A DNA stretch of 64,000 nt, taken from the NCBI RefSeq assembly GCF_001421165.1, contig NZ_LMKB01000005.1:669631-733630 (forward strand), written 5' to 3'. A program made the position numbers and the translations under genes. Source of the stretch: Frigoribacterium sp. Leaf8. GTDB taxonomy: Bacteria > Actinomycetota > Actinomycetes > Actinomycetales > Microbacteriaceae. This document shows positions 26,031 to 33,052 of this stretch, piece after piece. Every line of letters starts with the position of its first letter. Position 1 is the first letter of the stretch. Under the pieces are notes generated by a model, which saw only the letters and a program-made list of their open reading frames with translations, searched no databases and was not told where the DNA came from.

Positions 26031-26089
26031 CGCGGCCCTCGGGGCAGCGGACGCCGTCGTCCCTCTGCTGCCGGCGTAGGCGCTCGAGG

Positions 26090-26728
26090 TCAGTGCAGCC
26101 AGGTGAGGCGGTGCAGCGGCGACGGACCCAATTCGGACAGGGCCCCGTAGTGCGCCGACGAGCCGTAGCCCTTGTTGCCGGCCCAGGCGTAGCCCGGGTG
26201 GACGCCGTCGGCCTCGATCATCAGCCGGTCGCGTTCGACCTTGGCGATGATCGACGCCGCCGCCACCGACGCGCAGTCGCGGTCGGCCTTGACCCTGGTC
26301 GTGATGCGCGGAGGGGTGGCGAGCTGGGGTGACAGGTAGTCGTGGTTGCCGTCGAGCACCACCACGGACTGCATGATGCCGACACCGGCGTGGTGCAGCG
26401 CCGTGAGGGCACGCTTGCCGGCGAGCCCGAGGGCGACGACGATGCCCAGCCGGTCGACCTCGTGCGCTTCGGCGAAGCCCACCGCGTGATGGGACACCCA
26501 CGACGTCGCCAGCGGGTAGAGGGCCTCGCGTCGCTTCTCGGACAGGAGCTTCGAGTCGCGCAGACCCGCGGGGACGTCGAGGCACTCGACGTGGACCGCC
26601 CCGAGCCCGACCGCGACCGGCCCGGCGATGGCGCCCCGACCGACCTCGTCGCAGCCGATCACCCAGGTCGCGCCGGCGGCGTGCAGCTCGCGTTCGTAGT
26701 CGAGGGTGGGGTCGACGACGGGGCTCAT
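26090..26728 (-). CDS. rnhB: Ribonuclease HII
   Basis: RNase HII removes ribonucleotides and RNA from DNA duplexes. The 212-residue protein has the DEDD set, with GCDEVGRGAIAGPV near residue 24, LRDSKLLSEKRR, and VKADRDCASVAAASIIAK with later acidic residues. ATG 26728 overlaps the lepB stop by 4 nt, so rnhB is coupled to lepB. Confidence 0.96.
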   Translation of the reverse strand: MSPVVDPTLDYERELHAAGATWVIGCDEVGRGAIAGPVAVGLGAVHVECLDVPAGLRDSKLLSEKRREALYPLATSWVSHHAVGFAEAHEVDRLGIVVALGLAGKRALTALHHAGVGIMQSVVVLDGNHDYLSPQLATPPRITTRVKADRDCASVAAASIIAKVERDRLMIEADGVHPGYAWAGNKGYGSSAHYGALSELGPSPLHRLTWLH

Positions 26729-27474
26729 TCGCCCTCTCGCTCGGTGCCGCGGAAGACGTCGGGGTAGTCGCCGAGCCACGTCCAGCGCTCAGTGGGCCAA
26801 CTGATGACGAAGGCGCGTCCGACGACGTCGCTCATCGGGACGAACCCCTTGCTCGGAGTGGCGCCGTTGTACCGGCTGTCCTTCGAGTTGTAGCGGTTGT
26901 CGCCCATCACCCAGAGGGAGTCGGCGGGCACCGTGACCGAGAAGTCGTCGGCCGAGACCCGGGTCTCGCCCGGGGGCAGGTTCACGTAGGGCTCGTCGAG
27001 GGGGACGCCGTTGACCGACATCTGGCCGAAGTCGTTGCAGCACTCGACGGTGTCGCCCGGCAGGCCGATGACCCGCTTGATCAGGTGGTCGTTGCTGTCT
27101 TGTGCGCCGAGCCCGACCAGCGTGAGGAACCACGAGAAGCCGTCGGACACCGGGTTGCCGGTGGTCGTGCTGATGGGAGCCGTGCCGTCGAGCCAACCGC
27201 CCGGGTCGGTGAACACGACCACGTCGCCCCGCTTGACGTCGACGAGGTCGGGTACGAGCTCGTTGACGATGATGCGGTCGTTGATCTGGAGCGTCTGCTC
27301 CATCGACCCGGAGGGGATGTAGAACGACCGGATCAGGAACGTCTTGATCAGGAACGAGATCAGGAGGGCCGCCAGGAAGATGACGAGCACGTCGCGCACG
27401 AAGGTGCCGATGCCGCGCTTTCCGCCGTCGTCGCGTCGAGGACGCAGGGCGCGCCTCACTGTGTCATTCGTCAT
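26725..27474 (-). CDS. lepB: Signal peptidase I
   Basis: Type I signal peptidase cleaves Sec and Tat signal peptides on the outer face of the membrane. The 249-residue protein has a charged N-terminus, one membrane anchor (about 26-49), the catalytic Ser57 in YIPSGSMEQTL, Lys133 in HLIKRVIGLPGD and GDNRYNSKDSR (box E). TasA-like proteins at the left edge would need a SipW-type enzyme instead; this is the housekeeping LepB. Ribosome site GGTGG is weak. It lies 67 nt after rplS behind a strong hairpin. Confidence 0.96.
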   Translation of the reverse strand: MTNDTVRRALRPRRDDGGKRGIGTFVRDVLVIFLAALLISFLIKTFLIRSFYIPSGSMEQTLQINDRIIVNELVPDLVDVKRGDVVVFTDPGGWLDGTAPISTTTGNPVSDGFSWFLTLVGLGAQDSNDHLIKRVIGLPGDTVECCNDFGQMSVNGVPLDEPYVNLPPGETRVSADDFSVTVPADSLWVMGDNRYNSKDSRYNGATPSKGFVPMSDVVGRAFVISWPTERWTWLGDYPDVFRGTEREGE

Positions 27475-27483
27475 TTAACCACC

Positions 27484-27518
27484 CGAGCTCCCCGCCATCT
27501 TAGATGGCGGGGAGCTCG
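27484..27518 (-). terminator. Terminator or attenuator between rplS and lepB
   Basis: A perfect 15-bp stem with a CTTAG loop (17 complementary bases per side in total) starts 24 bases past the rplS stop and ends 10 bases before the lepB start. It could reduce read-through into lepB. Confidence 0.8.
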
Positions 27519-27541
27519 CGTGATGTCGCTGAGGGGCGTGA

Positions 27542-27889
27542 CTAGTTGTCGCGCTTCTCCTTGATCTTGGCCTTCTTGCCACGCAGTTCGCGCAGGTAGT
27601 AGAGCTTGGCGCGACGGACGGCACCGCGGCTGACGACCTCGATGTGGTCGATGACCGGGGAGTGCACCGGGAAGGTGCGCTCGACGCCGACCTGGAAGCT
27701 CACCTTGCGGACCGTGAAGGTCTCGCGGATGCCCTCGTTCTGCTTGCCGATGACGACACCCTGGAAGACCTGGACGCGCGAGCGCGTGCCTTCGATGATG
27801 TTGACGTGCACCTTGACGGTGTCGCCGGCGCGGAAGTCGGGGACGTCCGAGCGGAGGTTGGCGGAGTCAACCGCGTCGAGGATGTGCAT
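27542..27889 (-). CDS. rplS: 50S ribosomal protein L19
   Basis: L19 lies at the subunit interface of the ribosome. The 115-residue protein shows the family pattern [26 protein letters not shown] and ends in a Lys-rich tail. It has its own promoter (28024-28053) and a structured leader of about 128 nt. In many bacteria rplS directly follows trmD; here a map gene and a membrane-protein gene lie between. Confidence 0.98.
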   Translation of the reverse strand: MHILDAVDSANLRSDVPDFRAGDTVKVHVNIIEGTRSRVQVFQGVVIGKQNEGIRETFTVRKVSFQVGVERTFPVHSPVIDHIEVVSRGAVRRAKLYYLRELRGKKAKIKEKRDN

Positions 27890-27910
27890 TGTCGTTCGCT
27901 CTCTGCAACC

Positions 27911-27997
27911 GCCACAGGTCGACTGCGTGTCTGGGGCGCGTCACGCGCCCGTCATGATGAAGAAGGTGTGCTCTGGATCGGCAGACTCCCCTGTGGC
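27911..27997 (-). promoter_or_regulatory. Structured rplS leader, candidate cis-regulatory RNA
   Basis: In the predicted 5' leader, CCTGTGGC/GCCACAGG segments (27990-27997 and 27911-27918) are perfectly complementary over 8 bases and enclose a GGGCGCG-TCA-CGCGCCC hairpin (27934-27950). Closing stem plus internal hairpin next to a ribosomal protein start is the shape of an autoregulatory leader. I do not recognise a catalogued family. Confidence 0.45.
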
Positions 27998-28023
27998 AGA
28001 GTCGTGCGCAGGCACAAGCGCCT

Positions 28024-28053
28024 ATTGTGCCACAGCGCGGGCACCCGTGTCAG
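28024..28053 (-). promoter_or_regulatory. rplS promoter
   Basis: CTGACA (-35, 28048-28053), an 18-bp spacer and CACAAT (-10, 28024-28029) give a good housekeeping-sigma match on the minus strand. The -35 overlaps the stop region of the gene at 28050. The start point would be near 28017. Confidence 0.6.
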
Positions 28054-28619
28054 CCTCGCGGCGTGATGGTGATGACGGGGCCGTCGTCGCCGTAGCCGGG
28101 CCGACGCCCCGCGGCGGCCCCGGTGCCCGACGCGACCCGCTCGAGATCGGCGAGCGACGTCGCCATGCGGGCCCGCGCCTCCTTCACGAACTGCCAGAGG
28201 GCGCAGGCGAACAGGCCCACGCCCGCCGCGATCGTCACGACGGCGCAGAGGGCGAACAGGGCGGTCGAGAGGTCGAGGGACGAGACCCCGCCGGCGACCT
28301 GCGTGAAGGCCGACGCGGACGCGGACTCGGCGGAGCTGTCGACGATGAAGAACCCCAGGCCGAGCTGGCCGAGCCAGGACAGGGCGAGCAGACCCGCGTC
28401 GGCCCACGACACGGCCTTCGCCCGCCGGACGCTGCGGCGGCCCACCACCACGCCGGTGGCCACCGCCTGCCCGACGAAGAGCAGGGGAACGAGCAGCAAC
28501 TGGCCGACGAACTGCAGGCCCAGCGGGACGCCGAAGAACGCCCGACCCAGCAGCACCCAGAGCGGCAGCACGAAGACGGCCACCCAGAGGAGGCGGTAGA
28601 AGATCCTGCGCGTCGTCAT
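28050..28619 (-). CDS. Four-helix integral membrane protein of unknown function
   Basis: The 189-residue protein has four hydrophobic segments (about 10-30, 34-55, 75-95 and 115-140) and a hydrophilic C-terminal tail ending GYGDDGPVITITPRG. I recognise no family motif. The ATG at 28619 is chosen because TAGCCT lies 7 nt upstream (leaderless pattern), and the extra upstream frame is Arg-rich noise. It is divergent from map across 38 bp and ends at the rplS promoter. These two genes look like an insertion into the usual trmD-rplS neighbourhood. Confidence 0.75.
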   Translation of the reverse strand: MTTRRIFYRLLWVAVFVLPLWVLLGRAFFGVPLGLQFVGQLLLVPLLFVGQAVATGVVVGRRSVRRAKAVSWADAGLLALSWLGQLGLGFFIVDSSAESASASAFTQVAGGVSSLDLSTALFALCAVVTIAAGVGLFACALWQFVKEARARMATSLADLERVASGTGAAAGRRPGYGDDGPVITITPRG

Positions 28620-28626
28620 GCGGTCG

Positions 28627-28632
28627 AGGCTA
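28627..28632 (-). promoter_or_regulatory. -10 box, leaderless membrane-protein gene
   Basis: TAGCCT on the minus strand, 7 nt before the ATG at 28619. The hexamer shares its TA with a plus-strand TACGAG (28631-28636) facing map. Confidence 0.5.
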
Positions 28633-28657
28633 CGAGGGCTTCGTGAAGAATGGCTGC

Positions 28658-29428
28658 ATGATCGAACTGCGCACCCCCGACGAGATCGAACGCATGCGAC
28701 CCGCCGGAGCCTTCGTCGCCTGCGTGCTCGAGGCAACCCGTGCGGCCGCGCGACCCGGCGTCGACCTGCTCGACCTCGACGCGCTCGCGCACCGCATGAT
28801 CCGCGAGGCGGGGGCCGAGAGCTGCTACGTCGACTACCACCCGTCGTTCGGGGCGAGCCCGTTCGGCAAGGTCATCTGCACGTCGGTCAACGACGCGGCC
28901 CTGCACGGCCTGCCGCATCGCTACCGCCTGCGCGACGGAGACCTGCTCAGCCTCGACTTCGCCGCCTCGGTGGACGGTTGGGTCGCCGACTCGGCCGTGT
29001 CGTTCGTCGTCGGCGAGCGGGCGTCGCCCGAGGACCTCCGCCTGATCGAGACCTGCGAGGTGGCCCTCGACGCCGGCATCGCGGCCTTGAGGCCGGGCGC
29101 CAAGCTCGGCGACGTCTCGGCTGCGATCGGACAGGTCGCTCGCGGGGCGGGTTACGGCGTCAACCTGCAGTTCGGCGGCCACGGGGTCGGACGCACCATG
29201 CACGGCGACCCCCACGTGCCGAACGACGGGCGCGCGGGGCGCGGGTGGCCCGTCCGACCGGGCCTCGTCGTCGCGATCGAGCCGTGGCTGATGCGCGGCA
29301 CGGACGCGATCGTGACCGACGCCGACGGCTGGACGCTCCGCAGCGTCGACGGCTCGCGGGCCGCACACGTCGAGCACACCGTCGCCGTCACCGAGGACGG
29401 GCCGCTCGTGCTCACCGCGCGCGGGTGA
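28658..29428 (+). CDS. map: Type I methionine aminopeptidase
   Basis: The enzyme removes N-terminal Met from nascent proteins. In the 256-residue protein the five metal ligands are in place: Asp in LSLDFAASVDG, Asp in WVADSAVSF, His in GGHGVGRTMH, Glu in VVAIEPWL and Glu in HVEHTVAV. ATG 28658 (MIELRTPDEIE) is the family's usual start; a GTG at 28643 is an alternative because TACGAG lies 6 nt before it. Actinobacteria often carry more than one map gene, and this copy is not next to secY-adk, so it may be the second one. Confidence 0.92.
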   Translation: MIELRTPDEIERMRPAGAFVACVLEATRAAARPGVDLLDLDALAHRMIREAGAESCYVDYHPSFGASPFGKVICTSVNDAALHGLPHRYRLRDGDLLSLDFAASVDGWVADSAVSFVVGERASPEDLRLIETCEVALDAGIAALRPGAKLGDVSAAIGQVARGAGYGVNLQFGGHGVGRTMHGDPHVPNDGRAGRGWPVRPGLVVAIEPWLMRGTDAIVTDADGWTLRSVDGSRAAHVEHTVAVTEDGPLVLTARG

Positions 29429-29504
29429 CCCGGACGGGCCGTCCCCGGCGGACCCTCCCCGGCGGGTCGGGCCGGGACGCCCGGACCGCGCAGGCTCGGC
29501 CCGA

Positions 29505-30197
29505 TCAGTCGAGCAGGTCGGGCCGTACCCGGCGGGTGCGCTCGAGCTGCTGCTCGCGACGCCAGGTCGCGATCGCCGCGTGGTTGCCGCTCAGCAGCAC
29601 CGGAGGCACGTCGAGACCCCGCCAGGACGCCGGCTTGGTGTAGCTGGGGTACTCGAGCAGGCCGTCTTCGTGGCTCTCTTCGGTGAGGCTCTCGGGGTTG
29701 CCCACGACGCCCGGGACGAGACGACCGATGGCCTCGATCATCGCCGTGACGGCGACCTCGCCACCGTTCAGCACGTAGTCGCCCAAGCTGATCTCGCGCA
29801 CCGTCGCCCGGCTTGCGGCGTGCTCGACGACGCGCTGGTCGATGCCCTCGTACCGGCCGCAGGTGAAGACCAGGTGCGGAGCGAACGCGAGCTCGCGAGC
29901 CGTGGCCTGGGTGAAGGGCGTGCCGGCCGGCGACGGAACGATCATGATCGTGTCGTCGGGCGTGGACGTCTCGCCGAAGACATGGTCGAGCGCCTCGCCC
30001 CAGGGCTCGGGCCGCATGACCATGCCTGCCCCGCCACCGTAGGGGGTGTCGTCGACGGTGCGGTGCCGGTCGTGCGTGAAGTCACGCAGGTCGTGCACCT
30101 CGACGTCGAGCAGCTTCTGCTGCCGCGCCTTGCCGAGCAGCGAGATGTCGAGCACCCCGAAGAACTCGGGGAAGATCGACACGATGTCGATGCGCAC
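29505..30197 (-). CDS. trmD: tRNA (guanine-N1-)-methyltransferase
   Basis: TrmD methylates G37 of tRNAs reading CNN codons, which prevents frameshifting. The 230-residue protein has the SPOUT trefoil-knot features: [31 protein letters not shown] and [13 protein letters not shown]. The start [13 protein letters not shown] is unambiguous. It is 3 nt after rimM, and the order rpsP-khpA-rimM-trmD is conserved. It converges with map over 76 bp that contain an imperfect hairpin. Confidence 0.98.
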   Translation of the reverse strand: MRIDIVSIFPEFFGVLDISLLGKARQQKLLDVEVHDLRDFTHDRHRTVDDTPYGGGAGMVMRPEPWGEALDHVFGETSTPDDTIMIVPSPAGTPFTQATARELAFAPHLVFTCGRYEGIDQRVVEHAASRATVREISLGDYVLNGGEVAVTAMIEAIGRLVPGVVGNPESLTEESHEDGLLEYPSYTKPASWRGLDVPPVLLSGNHAAIATWRREQQLERTRRVRPDLLD

Positions 30198-30200
30198 GGG

Positions 30201-30848
30201 TCAGCGCTCGTCGTCGGGAGCGGACTCGCCGTCGGAGGCCGGCTCGTCGACACCGTCGGCGGCCGACTGGTCGACGTCGTCGGAGGCCGGCTCGTCGTCG
30301 GTGTCGTCGGCCAGCTCTTCGAAGAGCCCCTGCGGCGGGGTCACGACGACCACGCCGCCCTCGACGTCGACCTTCGGCACGAGGGCCGATACAAACGGGA
30401 CGAGGACTTCGCCCGACGCGGTGTCGACCGCGAGCAGGTCTTGGGCCGGCAGGTGGTCGACCCGGGCCACGGTGCCCACGACGACGCCGTCACGCTCGAC
30501 GCGGAGGCCGACCAACTGGTGGTCGTACCAGGCGTCGTCCTCGTGGGGCAGCTCGTCGGCGTCCTGGTCGACCCAGAGGATCGCCTTGACGAGCGACTCG
30601 GCCGCCGTGCGGTCGTCGACCCCGTCGAAGAAGCCCACCGGGTGGCTGTTGTACCAGCGCAGCTCGGTGAGGGTGAGGGTCTTGTCGTGCCAGGCGCTGT
30701 CGGCGGGCACCTGGAGGCGGAACACGGCACCCGGCACGAAGCGCTGCTCGGGGGTGTCGGTGAAGAGTTCGAGCTTGAGGGCGCCCTTGAGGCCGTGGGC
30801 CTTGGTCAGGCGCCCCACCCGGAGTTCGGTCTTGCGGTCGGACGGCAC
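30201..30848 (-). CDS. rimM: Ribosome maturation factor RimM
   Basis: RimM helps assemble the 30S head, binding S19. The 215-residue protein has an N-terminal RimM barrel (ELRVGRLTKAHGLKGALKLEL) and a C-terminal PRC-like barrel (about 100-170). An acidic, low-complexity tail of about 45 residues follows; in it the DNA segment GTCGGAGGCCGGCTCGTCG occurs twice, encoding DEPASD twice. Such a tail is unusual and looks disordered. The start codon is GTG 30848. It is 4 nt after khpA. Confidence 0.96.
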   Translation of the reverse strand: MPSDRKTELRVGRLTKAHGLKGALKLELFTDTPEQRFVPGAVFRLQVPADSAWHDKTLTLTELRWYNSHPVGFFDGVDDRTAAESLVKAILWVDQDADELPHEDDAWYDHQLVGLRVERDGVVVGTVARVDHLPAQDLLAVDTASGEVLVPFVSALVPKVDVEGGVVVVTPPQGLFEELADDTDDEPASDDVDQSAADGVDEPASDGESAPDDER

Positions 30849-30852
30849 GGGT

Positions 30853-31089
30853 CTAGAGATCGCCGTCGACGACGTCGACCCGGACCCGCTTGCCGTCGGC
30901 CAGCGCGGTGATCAGGGTCCGGAGGGCCTTGGCGGTGCGACCGGCACGGCCGATGACGCGACCGAGGTCGTCCGCGTGGACGTGCACCTCGAGGACGTCG
31001 CCTCGTGGGGAGTTCTTCTCCACGACCTGCACCTCGTCCGGGTGATCGACGATCCCCCGGACGAGGTGTTCGAGTGCAGGTGCGAGCAC
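30853..31089 (-). CDS. khpA: KH-domain RNA-binding protein KhpA
   Basis: The 78-residue protein is a single type II KH domain with the RNA-contact loop GRVIGRAGRTAKALR. KhpA partners with KhpB/Jag and affects cell division and sRNA-like regulation in Gram-positives. GTG 31089 starts it, 3 nt after rpsP, so it is part of the rpsP-khpA-rimM-trmD operon. Confidence 0.95.
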   Translation of the reverse strand: MLAPALEHLVRGIVDHPDEVQVVEKNSPRGDVLEVHVHADDLGRVIGRAGRTAKALRTLITALADGKRVRVDVVDGDL

Positions 31090-31092
31090 CGA

Positions 31093-31509
31093 CTACGCCT
31101 CGGTGGTCTCGGCGTCGTCGCCGGACTCGGCGGGAGCCTCGGCCTTGGCCGCGGGCTTCTCGGTCTTGGGCACGAGGACCGGCTTCTTCTTCTCGTCGGC
31201 GACGAAGGCCTCTTTCGGAGCCTTGGTCTTGACGGTGCTGACGGCGTCGGCGTCGCCCTTGAACTTGCCCCAGTCGCCCGTGAGCTTCAGCAGAGCGGCG
31301 ACCTGCTCGGTCGGCTGAGCGCCGACGCCGAGCCAGTACTGCGCACGCTCGGACTCGACCTCGATGAACGAGGGCTCCTCGGTGGGGTGGTACTTGCCGA
31401 TCTCTTCGATGACGCGACCGTCACGCTTGGTGCGCGAGTCGGCAACGACGATGCGGTAGTAGGGGGCGCGGATCTTGCCCATGCGCTTGAGACGGATCTT
31501 GACAGCCAC
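31093..31509 (-). CDS. rpsP: 30S ribosomal protein S16
   Basis: S16 is an early-assembling 30S protein. The core (about residues 1-85) begins [20 protein letters not shown]. The full protein has 138 residues because of a Lys/Ala/Glu-rich tail of about 50 residues that most S16 proteins lack. GTG 31509 is used because AGGAGA lies 5 nt upstream; the upstream frame is not conserved. It is the first gene of its operon. Confidence 0.97.
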   Translation of the reverse strand: MAVKIRLKRMGKIRAPYYRIVVADSRTKRDGRVIEEIGKYHPTEEPSFIEVESERAQYWLGVGAQPTEQVAALLKLTGDWGKFKGDADAVSTVKTKAPKEAFVADEKKKPVLVPKTEKPAAKAEAPAESGDDAETTEA

Positions 31510-31812
31510 AATTCTCCTGTGTGATGTGATGTGGGCGAGTTGCCAGCCGTGAGCGTGGGGGCACACTCGGCTCGAAAGCTCTGATGGGAGTCGAACGTCG
31601 TCTGATTAGAGGGTCGGACGACAGAAGACTCGACCTCCCATTGTTGCAGACGAAAGGCCATCTGCACGAATTGCGTCCCGTCGTGTCCGGCACCGCGCCT
31701 CCTCGGCGTCACCGGACGTCACGGGCGGCGCAGGCCGGCCCGCCGGACGGCCCCGACCGGCACCCGACTGGCAGGATGGAACCGCCCTGACGCCCATGGG
31801 AAGGCCACGCGG
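31510..31812. other. 303-bp divergent region rpsP / ybdK
   Basis: No gene is seen. A minus-strand TCTAAT (31605-31610) is a candidate -10 for the rpsP operon, which would give a leader of about 90 nt. One GGAGGCGCG copy lies at 31694-31702 (minus orientation). GGAAGG about 10 nt before the ATG at 31813 is the ybdK ribosome site. Confidence 0.45.
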
Positions 31813-32958
31813 ATGCGCATCGATTTCACGACCTCAGAGCGGTCGACCCTCGGCGTCGAGTGGGAGCTCGCCCTCGTCGACCACGAGTCGGGAGAACTGG
31901 CGCCGCACGCCCCGGCGATCCTCGCCGACCTGGCCCACGTCAACGACGGCGGTCCGGAACGGTTGACCACCGAACTGCTCACCAACACGGTCGAGGTCGT
32001 CACGGGCGTGCACCGTCGGGTCGCCGACGCCGTCGACGACCTCAGGGGCACGATCGACCTGGTCCGGGGCCCGGCCTCCGTGCTCGGCGCCGACCTCATG
32101 TGCGCCGGGACGCATCCCTACAGCCGCTACGCCGACCAGGAGGTGACGCCCGACAAGGAGCGTTACGCCACCCTGATCGACCGGACGCGGTGGTGGGGCC
32201 GCCAGATGATGATCTGGGGCGTCCACGTCCACGTCGGCATCGACGACCAGGACAAGGTGCTGCCGATCCTCAACGGCATGCTCACCTACCTGCCGCACTT
32301 CCAGGCGCTGACGGCGTCCAGCCCGTTCTGGGTGGGCGAGGAGACCGGGTACGCCTCGAACCGCGCCCTGATGTTCCAGCAGCTCCCGACGGCGGGCTTG
32401 CCGCCCCAGTTCGCGACCTGGTCCGAGTACGAGGCCATGGTCGCCGACATGACCCACACCGGCGTGATCGACGACCACAGCGAGTTGCGCTGGGACCTCC
32501 GCCCCTCACCGAAGTGGGGCACCCTCGAGACGCGCGTCTTCGACGGCATCGCGACGACCGACGAGCTCGCCGCCGTGACGGCACTGGTGCAGTGCCTCGT
32601 CGACGACATGTCCGAGCGGCTCGACCGCGGCGAGACCCTGACGAGCATGCACACGTGGTTCGTCCGTGAGAACAAGTGGCGCGCCGCCCGCTACGGCATG
32701 GACGCCATCGTGATCCAGAACGCGGCCGGCGACGAACGACTGGTGACGGACGACCTGCGCGAACTCGTGACGTCGCTCGAGCCGGCGGCCGAACGCCTCG
32801 GCTGCCTCGACGAACTGCACTCGCTCGCGACGATCACCGACCGCGGGGCCAGCTACCAACGTCAGCTCACCGTCGCCGCCGCGCACGGGGGCGACCTGCG
32901 CCCCGTCGTGGCGTCGCTGGTCCGCGAGTTCGACGAAGGGCTGTCCGCAGCCGAGTGA
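31813..32958 (+). CDS. YbdK-type carboxylate-amine ligase (glutamate-cysteine ligase 2 family)
   Basis: The 381-residue protein has the GCS2 layout: TLGVEWELALVD near the start, GVHVHVGIDD in the middle and ELRWDLRPSPKWGTLETRVFD near residue 220. These provide the ATP and metal-binding Glu and His residues. YbdK proteins show weak glutamate-cysteine ligase activity in vitro, and their natural substrate is mostly unclear. It is a single plus-strand gene between the rpsP operon and ffh, closed by a strong terminator. Confidence 0.9.
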   Translation: MRIDFTTSERSTLGVEWELALVDHESGELAPHAPAILADLAHVNDGGPERLTTELLTNTVEVVTGVHRRVADAVDDLRGTIDLVRGPASVLGADLMCAGTHPYSRYADQEVTPDKERYATLIDRTRWWGRQMMIWGVHVHVGIDDQDKVLPILNGMLTYLPHFQALTASSPFWVGEETGYASNRALMFQQLPTAGLPPQFATWSEYEAMVADMTHTGVIDDHSELRWDLRPSPKWGTLETRVFDGIATTDELAAVTALVQCLVDDMSERLDRGETLTSMHTWFVRENKWRAARYGMDAIVIQNAAGDERLVTDDLRELVTSLEPAAERLGCLDELHSLATITDRGASYQRQLTVAAAHGGDLRPVVASLVREFDEGLSAAE

Positions 32959-32988
32959 CCAGCCGCCTGCGGTGCGGCGGGCACACGA

Positions 32989-33023
32989 CGACGCCCGCCC
33001 CGCAGCAGGCGGGGCGGGCGTCG
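32989..33023. terminator. Bidirectional terminator ybdK / ffh
   Basis: A perfect 15-bp GC-rich stem (32989-33003 with 33009-33023, loop AGCAG) lies between the convergent ends of ybdK and ffh. Confidence 0.85.
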
Positions 33024-33031
33024 AGGGCCGT

Positions 33032-33052
33032 CAGGAGGCGCGGGTCGGCTCA
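33032..33052 (+). repeat. 21-bp repeat copy at the ffh stop
   Basis: This 21-bp stretch, CAGGAGGCGCGGGTC plus GGCTCA, is identical to 55758-55778 at the 3' end of thiL. Both sit at or next to the stop codon of a minus-strand gene. A shorter relative is at 5764-5779. The core is the dispersed GGAGGCGCG motif. Confidence 0.7.

Noticed and set aside
29441-29482. Inverted GTCCCCGGC / GCCGGGAC between map and trmD
   Set aside because: The stem is bulged and sits among several overlapping GC repeats, so no single structure is favoured.
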